Shown here: piece after piece, positions 25,042 through 32,619 of the stretch
Layout of the letters: each line of letters opens with the position of its first letter
Numbering within the stretch: the stretch's first letter is position 1
Assembly (NCBI GenBank): GCA_027365485.1
Contig: DAHXNH010000286.1
Span: 1-43,855, forward strand
Length of the DNA: 43,855 nt
Direction: 5' to 3'
Origin: Clostridiales bacterium
GTDB taxonomy: Bacteria > Bacillota > Sulfobacillia > Sulfobacillales > Sulfobacillaceae
Position numbers and translations under genes: made by a program
Notes under the pieces: model-generated
Databases searched by the model: none
The model's input: the letters and a program-made list of their open reading frames with translations, nothing else
What the model was told of the DNA's origin: nothing

Positions 25042-28005
25042 TCAGCCGGGTGAACGAAGGCTTAGGACGATACCAAAGAGATTTAAGGTGGCCCCCTCGG
25101 TCAGCACGCCGACAGGCCGCGCGGGGTTATTTAACCCGTTCCAATTGTCGCCGTAGATTCCATCGGGGCTGCGATCATAGCGATAGGCCGTCTGGGCTTG
25201 CGCTAGGATCACCTGCCGATAGACGGGATTAGGGTCAAAGTGATAAAGCATTGCCAGGCCTTCGACCAACATGACATTAAAGGCTGCGCTGGATCCCACG
25301 GCATCGTCCTGCATCTGCTGATTCAAGGGGTCGACGAACACGGTCAGCGCAGCATCGGCTAAATTTTCAGCGCGCAGCAAGTCTTCTTTGCTATGGGTCA
25401 GACGATACCATAAGACATCGGCTTGGAGCATGATTCCGGTGTCCGAGGGCAGGGGCACACCCTTAACCTGGCCCTTGGCATCCATGCTGTCCCAATAGAT
25501 TCCATTGGGGCCTTGAAAATAGGTGGTGTCCCAAGTTTCGATGCGCTGGGCCCAACTCAAGTAGTCGTGCTCACCGGTGGCTAAATAGAGTCTTAGGGCT
25601 AGGGTTAAAAAGGCGCCGGTGGCAGTTTGAGTGCGGACTTTATGAGCAATATCAAAATACTCTCCACCAGCGGGAAGGGCCCGATGATTCCACCCGCTGG
25701 TCAAGAAGGTAAAGGTGACCTCGGCTTGGGTGAGATCTTGGCGTCGACCCGTCATTTGATAGAGATTCATCAGGTCAAGACCCGTCCAACCATCATCATC
25801 GTAGTAGGGGGCGGTGCCGCCTTGGCTGGCAAGATAGGGAATATAAGCGGGCGGAGTGAGTTTAGGGTTGAAGTAGGCTTGCAGTCCCGAAAAGAGTTTA
25901 GGTAGCCATGCCCACTCACGAGAGTCGGTGCGAGCCAACGACTCGATCCCAGCCAGTGTTTGGCTGAAGGGCCAAAGGTAGCTGACGCGATGCGAGGGGC
26001 GATTTTGCTCGCGAAAAAGGTGAGTCTGGGGGACGTAGTAGTCCCTGCGCAAGGTGGAGAGGAGGGACTGGGATATCGCCTGGTCGGAGCCCATCGTGGG
26101 GAGGGTCACGTTGAGGCGGTAGTCCAACCAATTCATCAAGGTGGAAAACACGCTGAGTTGATCTTGTTCAGGACCGGCGACCGGGAGCGTGGTGACGATG
26201 ATGCGCCCTTTTCCAAAACGGGTGCCTTCGATCACGGGAAGCCAACTTTTGGCAATCCTAGCCCGGGCTAGCACCTGAAGACGCGCATTCGGGAGCTGAT
26301 AAAAGGCGGGAGACTCGGCAATTGGACGCGGATGCGCCAGCCAAGCGAGACTGCCCGAGCCGGCCAGGGCTTTGGCTAGGGCCAGAGCAGTCATCGGCGC
26401 ATTGGCTTTCTTGGGCGGGGATTTTAACGACGGGGTCAGGGAAATTCCGGAGGTCTCGCCGAGTGCTAATAATCGCCCTCCGTGCTTAACAAAATCTGCG
26501 ATTTTCCCCATCGCCGATCCGACCGCTGGCTTGAATCCACTGTCTCGGGTTAACGTGCCTGCCGGCAGGACGAGCACTTGAAAGCGAGACAAATTCGGCC
26601 ACAGATCGCTCAACGGGTAAAATACCCCGGCCTGGTCAGGCTTGACCCAAAACAGTTGTACAGAAAATCCCAGCCGAGTCAAAACATACGCCGGATTGAG
26701 ATCTAGGTCGACTTCCGGTGAGTCTGAAGTAATCGCATCGGCCTCGGCTGCCGTTAATGTACTGGGGACCAAGACCGCGACCCGTGGTGAAGACTGAGGG
26801 TTCATGGAGATCGTCGGATCGATGAGCCCCGCCGGCTGATACGAAGACAAGACGTTTCCCGATGGGCTGCGCCAAGTCACCTTAGTGCCCGAAGCGGCGA
26901 GGATATGATCGTTTAATAAAATGTTGGTGGCAATGAGAAACTGGGCGGTCACGCCTGCCCGCGAGGGCCCGGGCCCCCGGCTGTAGGTGCCGGTTTCCGG
27001 CCCGACCGACGGATGTGCGCTGAGGCCAAAGCCCCCATCCGGGTTTTGTAAAAAAAGTCCCGCATTATATTGACTAAGTGCGGTCGCTTTCAGCCCGACA
27101 TTGGCGGCCGCGACCACCAAGTTGAAGGTCGCCTTGGCCTCAATCCAATCCATGCCAGAGAGATACCCAGATCCGGCTTTGGCACCAAATCCGGGATAGG
27201 CAAAGCCTAAGGTAAACAACGAAGCGACCTGCCTTTGACCACCGGTCATGCTGGGATTGAGCCCCATTAACGGGGCGGCGATTAAGTCGCTGGTGGTGGA
27301 CACCTCAATCCCATTGTCCGAGTTTAACGCATGGCTGGCGGCGTTTCCTGCCTGTAGCCAGGCTCTCGCGTTGGGCCAGCCGAGACGCGTGCCCACAGTG
27401 CCCGCAATGATGAGCGCTCGGGCCGCTGCCGCATCGCTGAGCGCCGGGATCACGGGGCTCGATAGGCTGGCTCGGAGCCCTCCTTGCGGTGTCGCCAGCT
27501 TTAGCAAAAAACTACAGGCGCGTGCGATGGCTGGTTCTTCTGGGGAAAAGCCCTGGGGCGCGGACAAGTAGGCGGATTGTTCTAACCCCAACAAAGCGTA
27601 GGCGGTGTCGGTGAGATCGGAAGGGGTGCCATGATAACGGCCGAAGCCACCGTCTCGGTTTTGTTGGGTCCAAAGCCAATGCGCGACCAATGTGGATGTC
27701 CCGGATGCTTGGTTCAGCGCTAAGGCGCTCAGGACTTCGCCGGTGACCGCAAGAGTTGCTGGATTGTTGGGAGAATTCATGACGCGGCCATTTTTGGCGA
27801 CGGCTTTTTTTACATAAGCTAGGGCTTGGTGATAAGCGCGTTGGTACCGGATGGGATTGGAGGTCAGGAGTTGAAGGCTGGTGTTTTCTGGTCCAAAAGC
27901 CGTCATCGCCGCAGGAAGCGCCTGAGGAGTCTTCGCCTGAACCTCCGCCGGCACCGACCAGGTGCTTACCAGCACGAGTCCTAATCCAGCCCAACCAATG
28001 TGCAT
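25042..28005 (-). CDS. Secreted three-domain protein: toroid, amidotransferase-like, GH76-like (paralogue B)
   Basis: A 987-residue exported protein with an N-terminal signal peptide (GWAGLGLVLVSTWSVPAEVQA). Residues about 50-380 form an alpha/alpha toroid with QW-like motifs (QQNRDGGFG near 114-122 and QNPDGGFG near 320-327), as in terpene cyclase or prenyltransferase folds. Residues about 408-635 resemble a class I glutamine amidotransferase-like fold (VAVLVPSTLTAAEAD, FQVLVLPAGTL, FVKHGGRLLALGE); I see no clear catalytic Cys. Residues about 660-985 resemble GH76: YYDDDGW carries the catalytic Asp pair, followed by FLTSGWN, GGEYFD and KVRTQTATGAFL. ATG 28005 has GGAGG upstream. This combination is unusual; together with the 1782-4385 protein it suggests processing of a mannose-like surface polymer, which is inference. 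Confidence 0.78.
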   Translation of the reverse strand: MHIGWAGLGLVLVSTWSVPAEVQAKTPQALPAAMTAFGPENTSLQLLTSNPIRYQRAYHQALAYVKKAVAKNGRVMNSPNNPATLAVTGEVLSALALNQASGTSTLVAHWLWTQQNRDGGFGRYHGTPSDLTDTAYALLGLEQSAYLSAPQGFSPEEPAIARACSFLLKLATPQGGLRASLSSPVIPALSDAAAARALIIAGTVGTRLGWPNARAWLQAGNAASHALNSDNGIEVSTTSDLIAAPLMGLNPSMTGGQRQVASLFTLGFAYPGFGAKAGSGYLSGMDWIEAKATFNLVVAAANVGLKATALSQYNAGLFLQNPDGGFGLSAHPSVGPETGTYSRGPGPSRAGVTAQFLIATNILLNDHILAASGTKVTWRSPSGNVLSSYQPAGLIDPTISMNPQSSPRVAVLVPSTLTAAEADAITSDSPEVDLDLNPAYVLTRLGFSVQLFWVKPDQAGVFYPLSDLWPNLSRFQVLVLPAGTLTRDSGFKPAVGSAMGKIADFVKHGGRLLALGETSGISLTPSLKSPPKKANAPMTALALAKALAGSGSLAWLAHPRPIAESPAFYQLPNARLQVLARARIAKSWLPVIEGTRFGKGRIIVTTLPVAGPEQDQLSVFSTLMNWLDYRLNVTLPTMGSDQAISQSLLSTLRRDYYVPQTHLFREQNRPSHRVSYLWPFSQTLAGIESLARTDSREWAWLPKLFSGLQAYFNPKLTPPAYIPYLASQGGTAPYYDDDGWTGLDLMNLYQMTGRRQDLTQAEVTFTFLTSGWNHRALPAGGEYFDIAHKVRTQTATGAFLTLALRLYLATGEHDYLSWAQRIETWDTTYFQGPNGIYWDSMDAKGQVKGVPLPSDTGIMLQADVLWYRLTHSKEDLLRAENLADAALTVFVDPLNQQMQDDAVGSSAAFNVMLVEGLAMLYHFDPNPVYRQVILAQAQTAYRYDRSPDGIYGDNWNGLNNPARPVGVLTEGATLNLFGIVLSLRSPG

Positions 28006-28250
28006 GACAGGCCTCCGATTCTAAAAAATCGAGTGATTCGAGCGTAACCACCGGTACGGGCGCAGAAACGAAGCCCACCGACGAGTAGACGGGCTCCAGG
28101 AAGACTGTGCTTTGCCCGAAGATTTCGTCCCGCAATCATTTCATAATCATAGCCTAAAAATTGATCCAAATCAGGAAAGGTTTCAGGCGCACAATGAACG
28201 CACCCATCGGCTTTACCGCCAAGATGACCCCTTAGATGCAGGGACGGCAC
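27981..28250 (-). CDS. Small protein overlapping the exoprotein start
   Basis: An 89-residue frame begins at GTG 28250, six bases after AAGGGGAG (28257-28264), a strong ribosome-binding site. The product begins MPSLHLRGHLGGKADGCVHC, contains a CxxC pair, and has FPDLDQFLGYDYEMIAGRN in the middle. Its end overlaps the start of the next gene (28005) by 25 bases. It lies between that gene and the divergent ytrH. I do not recognise a family. The SD and composition support a real gene; conservation is untested. Confidence 0.45.
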   Translation of the reverse strand: MPSLHLRGHLGGKADGCVHCAPETFPDLDQFLGYDYEMIAGRNLRAKHSLPGARLLVGGLRFCARTGGYARITRFFRIGGLSCTLVGLD

Positions 28251-28323
28251 AATGCTCTCCCCTTTCATGAATGGACAATGATTTACATATCAGTACAGAA
28301 GACTATCCTCGGGGGCGATGACC

Positions 28324-28662
28324 ATGCTGCAGATAGGTTGGGGTTTATTGGCCAAAGTGGGACGCGTAAGCCTGCCTCCTTTACTTTTGGCCTTTGGGGT
28401 CACCGCCGGAGGAGGCATCTTGGGTGCCTTTGGCCAATGGCTGGTGGGCCAATCAGGAGCAGATGCCGGTCAAATGGCATTTCGTATTCGGATTTGGGCT
28501 GTGGCGATCGCCATTGGCGGTACCATGACCGCATTCGAGCACTTGGAACGAGGTCTCAGTCAAGGAGCGCTGCCCCAAATCGTCAAGGACCTCCTCATTC
28601 TGTCGTCCGCGTACGCTGGCGCCCAAGTCGCCTATTGGGGTCTTCGAGGCATGGTGCTTTGA
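28324..28662 (+). CDS. ytrH: Sporulation membrane protein YtrH
   Basis: A 112-residue membrane protein with several helices (LPPLLLAFGVTAGGGILGAF and IWAVAIAIGGTMTAF) and HLERGLSQGALPQIVKDLL between them. It resembles YtrH of Bacillus, a sigma-E-dependent membrane protein made in the mother cell and needed for efficient sporulation. ATG 28324 is chosen over ATG 28318 because GGGGG (28311-28315) gives proper spacing. It is followed by ytrI after 18 bases, the order expected for the pair. Confidence 0.8.
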   Translation: MLQIGWGLLAKVGRVSLPPLLLAFGVTAGGGILGAFGQWLVGQSGADAGQMAFRIRIWAVAIAIGGTMTAFEHLERGLSQGALPQIVKDLLILSSAYAGAQVAYWGLRGMVL

Positions 28663-28680
28663 TTTTGAGGGACGAATTTC

Positions 28681-29148
28681 ATGAAGCCTATTAGATCGAA
28701 GATGGCGGGTGCCGTCGTCTGGCTTTTCGCAGGCGCCTTGCTTGGGGCTAGCATGGTGGAGACCGTCACCAGTGGTCAACGCATCCGCCTGATTGCAGAA
28801 AGCGAGCGTTGGCGGACCGAGGCGAAACACTGGCAAGGGCAATGGTCCCAATTGCAGGACCAGGTGGATCGGGCGAATCGCCAGGCGGCACGGCACCTGG
28901 TCGTGGAGTCGATCATGGTCTCGGTCTTGCATTCTCCGGTGGCGGTAGAGGCGGTTCGCGGAGCCCTCGATCCCTTAACTTCCGTACTTTTGGGGATGCC
29001 TCTGGCTGGGGCCAAGGTGGACGTGCTCTACGAGATGTTTGAAGGCCGAGTACTTTTGATTCGCAAAAAACTGTATCGAGTTCAGGTCTTGGCCTTCTTA
29101 CTCGCGACTCAAAGCCAACTCTTGGTTCGGTTGACGCCGTTGGGTTAG
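28681..29148 (+). CDS. ytrI: Sporulation membrane protein YtrI-like
   Basis: A 155-residue protein with one N-terminal membrane helix (GAVVWLFAGALLGASMVETV), a short coiled coil (RWRTEAKHWQGQWSQLQDQV) and a small alpha/beta C-terminal domain. This layout and the position after ytrH match YtrI. Sequence similarity to Bacillus YtrI is low, so the name rests partly on context. ATG 28681 has GAGGGA nine bases upstream. The TAG stop overlaps the TAA of the convergent HAD gene. Confidence 0.65.
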   Translation: MKPIRSKMAGAVVWLFAGALLGASMVETVTSGQRIRLIAESERWRTEAKHWQGQWSQLQDQVDRANRQAARHLVVESIMVSVLHSPVAVEAVRGALDPLTSVLLGMPLAGAKVDVLYEMFEGRVLLIRKKLYRVQVLAFLLATQSQLLVRLTPLG

Positions 29149-29966
29149 GCTCCATGGCGACCTTGTCGATCGTGCTCAAGCGCCCATAAAATACCGTCTT
29201 CCACCGGCTCTAAGTTGGGGTTTGAGGTGACATAGTCGGCCCGTGCTTTGGCTTCGCTCACCCCAGTGGCCACAGCCACGGACAGGCCCGCCCAGTCGAG
29301 CATAAGGACGTCGTTGGGACCATCGCCGATGGCCAACACGTCTTCGCGACGGAGACCAAGCTGACCCGTAACCGCGGCCAAGCCTTCCACCTTGTCGACG
29401 CCGGGGGCGCAAATATTGGCTTCTTGGATGTGGCCATGAGGGAATACGGACAACTCATAGCCAGCACCAATCCTTCCAAAGCGGTGGAGGAACCAGGTGA
29501 CCTCTTCGCTGCCGTAGAAAAATATTTCTATCGGTTCTATCGGCAGATGTTTAGCCAATTGGTCGACCCATTGATCTTCCGGACGCAGCCAATGTCGTCG
29601 GTGGGATCGGGTAAAGCGATTAAACAGGACGGGCTGTCGATAGCCGAGATAGCACCGCATCATGATTTCTTGCTGGTCGGCGAAGGCTAGGATCGAACGG
29701 GCGTCCGCCATGGCAACCGGCCGTCGATGCCATTCCTGTTCGCTGGCAGTATCAAAAACGTACGCTCCGTTATGCGCAATGATGGGGCCAGTGATGCCAA
29801 GATCGAGTTGGGCTTTCAGTGCAGTCCGCCAACTTCGTCCCGTCGCCAAAACGATGACCAAGCCCTGTTGCCAGAGCGTGTGCAAAAGACGACCGCTGCG
29901 CCGAGACACCATGGCGTCATCTGTAAACAGCGTACCATCCAGATCACAGGCGATGACCCGAATCAT
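29145..29966 (-). CDS. HAD-superfamily (Cof-type) phosphatase
   Basis: A 273-residue cytosolic hydrolase. All HAD motifs are visible: DLDGTLFTDD (motif I, nucleophile Asp), VLATGRSW (motif II region), a Lys in VDKVEGLAAV (motif III) and IGDGPNDVLMLDWAG (motif IV). A C2-type cap lies between motifs II and III, as in the Cof/YbjI subgroup acting on sugar phosphates, FMN or similar. The start is ATG 29966, with AGGAGGAG about eight bases upstream; a longer reading from 30089 would run over that site. It is convergent with ytrI and divergent from the addB-like gene. Substrate unknown. Confidence 0.88.
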   Translation of the reverse strand: MIRVIACDLDGTLFTDDAMVSRRSGRLLHTLWQQGLVIVLATGRSWRTALKAQLDLGITGPIIAHNGAYVFDTASEQEWHRRPVAMADARSILAFADQQEIMMRCYLGYRQPVLFNRFTRSHRRHWLRPEDQWVDQLAKHLPIEPIEIFFYGSEEVTWFLHRFGRIGAGYELSVFPHGHIQEANICAPGVDKVEGLAAVTGQLGLRREDVLAIGDGPNDVLMLDWAGLSVAVATGVSEAKARADYVTSNPNLEPVEDGILWALEHDRQGRHGA

Positions 29967-30072
29967 TCTGAGAACTCCTCCTCTCGTCATGTATGGGGCA
30001 GGGATTATCCCGGTTTGGGCGAATACCCTTTTAAATCTGTCGTGCCATCGGCATTCTAAGGGAGGACTCGCC

Positions 30073-32619
30073 ATGTCATCACCCGTCATTTTCTTGGGGG
30101 CTTATGCCCGCCTGGTTGATGAGACGGAGCGTTGGTTGGCCAATCCGTCGGGTCCCAAGCCAGGAGCGAAACGCTTGGTCTTGGTGCCTTCATCGGAGGC
30201 AGCAGCGAGGTGGTCCGAGAGCGCACGTTGGGAAGTCGACGTCTTGGCGGTCCAAGACTTCGCGAAGACGCTCCTTTCCGCGCGCCTCGCGGCGCCGCCT
30301 AGAAATTTGAGTCGAATTTTGGAAGCGAATCTCCCCGCTGATCTCAGGCAAGCGATTCACCCGCAACCGATTCCGGGGTTACATCTTAACGCTGTGGAAA
30401 CGATTCTACAATGTCGAGATCTTGGCATTTCCCCCGAAGACTTGGGTTCGTACCAAGAATTTTGGACTTCTCTGGGACGCTTTGTCCATCGAACGATTCC
30501 GGATCATATCGTCGATGGCCTGAGAATCTATCAATATGCGAAACGCGCGTTGTTGACTACTTCTTTGCCTTATCACGCGATCTTGGTGGAACAGGCGGGT
30601 CTCATGCCGGGCGCATCGATAGACTTCTTGGCGGCGTTGTCTTACCGTGTGCCGATGACCGTGACCATTGAGCCACGGCCGGGTATCGGCTATCGTCTTG
30701 CTCGTTGGCAACAGGTCCACCCCCAGTGGGTGAGACTGGCACCGATGTTGGTCGTCAATGAGGTTATGGTGGCGTCGGTGCCCCGTCAAGCCATGGCCGA
30801 AGGGGCACTGGCTGCCATGGAGGCTCTGGATTTTGATGGCTCGGTCGATATCGTCAACGATGAGTCTGGCTATGGAGAAGATGCTTTTCGCCGTTTGGGC
30901 GCTGGCCTTGGGCCAGAAATTGCTCAAGGCCAGCGCTGGCAGCAGTTCTACCAGGTGAGCCAGGGACAGGCGGGGCGGGCCGAAACCATTCGCTGGCTCG
31001 AGAGCTTAGGCGGGAGGCTCGATGGCGATAGCCGGCGGCGTCTTTGGCGTCAGGGCAGAACCTGGCGCCACGATCTGGACCGGATTGGCGATCAAGAACG
31101 TCCGCTAAAGTGGGCTCGGGATTGGGGAAAGCGGGCAAATGCGGCCCGGTCTCTGACCGAACTGGCTCTTTTGGTGGAAGAGGCGTGGGACTACCAGTTT
31201 ACGGATCCCATGCCTTGGCTCAACGAAATACAATCCTGGCGGGCCCTGGATCATGACACTCTTCAACTCCCACCCGCATTGATCAGACGGTTGCTGGAAG
31301 ATCTCCATACGACATCTAGACCATCGGTACCAGAACGGGTCAGCGGCAATCTGCATTTGGTGGCGTCAGAACTGGTGGCCGCGGCTCCTCATCCACTGAG
31401 TGTGCACTGGTTTGGCGGCAGATCCGATGCGATCGATCAAGAACCGGGGGCAGCGCTATTGCCGCGCGCTGCCCGCCTTCGGTGGGACTTGGAACGGCCC
31501 CGAGAAAGGATCCGCCGGTTTACTTTTGAAAATGCGGCATATCGCAGCCATCGGACGCTTTACGTCGTCGCCAGCGATGAACAGGCGAGATTTCGTAGGC
31601 TGATGGGGCCCCTGAAATTCGAATTCTTTGAGCCCATTGCACGGCAATTCAGCATACCCCAAGCGACCTCGCGTTTTGCTGAACCCGAGGCTTGGTATCG
31701 ATCCCATCGCCAGAGCCCACTATGGGATGCATGGAGTGGGCAGGGGCGAACTCGCGGGGCGGAGATATTCGCCAGTCCATCTCGAATCGAACGCTACGGG
31801 ACTTGTCCCTTAGCCTATTTTTATCAAAGTGTCTTGGATACGGGTGAGCCCGATTTGGATGAACAGGCCATTTTTCCCACGCGTGCATTGATTGGGCGCT
31901 GGGCGCATGCCACGCTTGAAATGTTGGGCGACCGGGTGACGCTCTCTTGCCTGGATCCAAGATCGATTAGGGCGGCGGTGGCTCGGGCGCTCGATGAGGT
32001 GTTGGTTGCCCTATCGCCAGCTGCCACCGCCTCCAAAGTCGCGGTGGAAGCCACGCAAGATGCCTTGATTGGGGAATTGTCACAGGCCATTTATGTCCAC
32101 CGGGAATTGTGGCAAAGTGAGCGGCATTCCAGCCGGGAGCAGTCCATGCAATGGGGGTTTGGGGGCATTCAGTGGCATGGACGGGTGGACCGATTGGATG
32201 AAGGGGAAGGGACCGCCCGGTTGATCGATTACAAGACCGGGTTGATGAAAGATCCTAACCAAATTCAGCCCGATAATTTGCAATTGGCCATTTATCGCGA
32301 AGGCGTGGCGCAAAGGCTTCACGTGCCTGCCGACCAGATTGAGGCGATGTTGATTGGAGTGAGTGTGCGCAACCAATTTCGTAAATTTCTGCTGTTCCGA
32401 GCCCCCGATCTGGCAGATGTGGTGGCAGGCATTGCCGACCTGATCCAACAGGGAAGATTTCATCCGCTACCTCTAGGCACGGACGCTCCGTGCCGCACCT
32501 GCGCCTATCGTCGCGCCTGCCCGGATCAGATCGCTAAAGAGGCTCGACGCAAGTGGACCCATGACCAGACGACGATGCGAACTCTTTGGATGAAGGACGA
32601 TGAAAATGATCGTGAGTGA
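30073..32619 (+). CDS. addB: AddB-like protein with RecB-type nuclease and Fe-S cluster
   Basis: An 848-residue protein. The C-terminal domain is a PD-(D/E)XK nuclease of the RecB/AddB type: WHGRVDRLD, then ARLIDYKTG (catalytic Asp and Lys) and NLQLAIYREG. An Fe-S cluster is expected from four Cys, one in ERYGTCPLAYFY before the domain and three in PCRTCAYRRAC (C-x2-C-x5-C) near the end, as in AddB. The first 500 residues match the AddB helicase-like scaffold only loosely, and I see no Walker A motif. AddAB processes double-strand breaks for RecA loading. ATG 30073 has GGGAGG upstream. The 3' end overlaps the helicase gene by 20 bases, so the two are coupled. Confidence 0.82.
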   Translation: MSSPVIFLGAYARLVDETERWLANPSGPKPGAKRLVLVPSSEAAARWSESARWEVDVLAVQDFAKTLLSARLAAPPRNLSRILEANLPADLRQAIHPQPIPGLHLNAVETILQCRDLGISPEDLGSYQEFWTSLGRFVHRTIPDHIVDGLRIYQYAKRALLTTSLPYHAILVEQAGLMPGASIDFLAALSYRVPMTVTIEPRPGIGYRLARWQQVHPQWVRLAPMLVVNEVMVASVPRQAMAEGALAAMEALDFDGSVDIVNDESGYGEDAFRRLGAGLGPEIAQGQRWQQFYQVSQGQAGRAETIRWLESLGGRLDGDSRRRLWRQGRTWRHDLDRIGDQERPLKWARDWGKRANAARSLTELALLVEEAWDYQFTDPMPWLNEIQSWRALDHDTLQLPPALIRRLLEDLHTTSRPSVPERVSGNLHLVASELVAAAPHPLSVHWFGGRSDAIDQEPGAALLPRAARLRWDLERPRERIRRFTFENAAYRSHRTLYVVASDEQARFRRLMGPLKFEFFEPIARQFSIPQATSRFAEPEAWYRSHRQSPLWDAWSGQGRTRGAEIFASPSRIERYGTCPLAYFYQSVLDTGEPDLDEQAIFPTRALIGRWAHATLEMLGDRVTLSCLDPRSIRAAVARALDEVLVALSPAATASKVAVEATQDALIGELSQAIYVHRELWQSERHSSREQSMQWGFGGIQWHGRVDRLDEGEGTARLIDYKTGLMKDPNQIQPDNLQLAIYREGVAQRLHVPADQIEAMLIGVSVRNQFRKFLLFRAPDLADVVAGIADLIQQGRFHPLPLGTDAPCRTCAYRRACPDQIAKEARRKWTHDQTTMRTLWMKDDENDRE

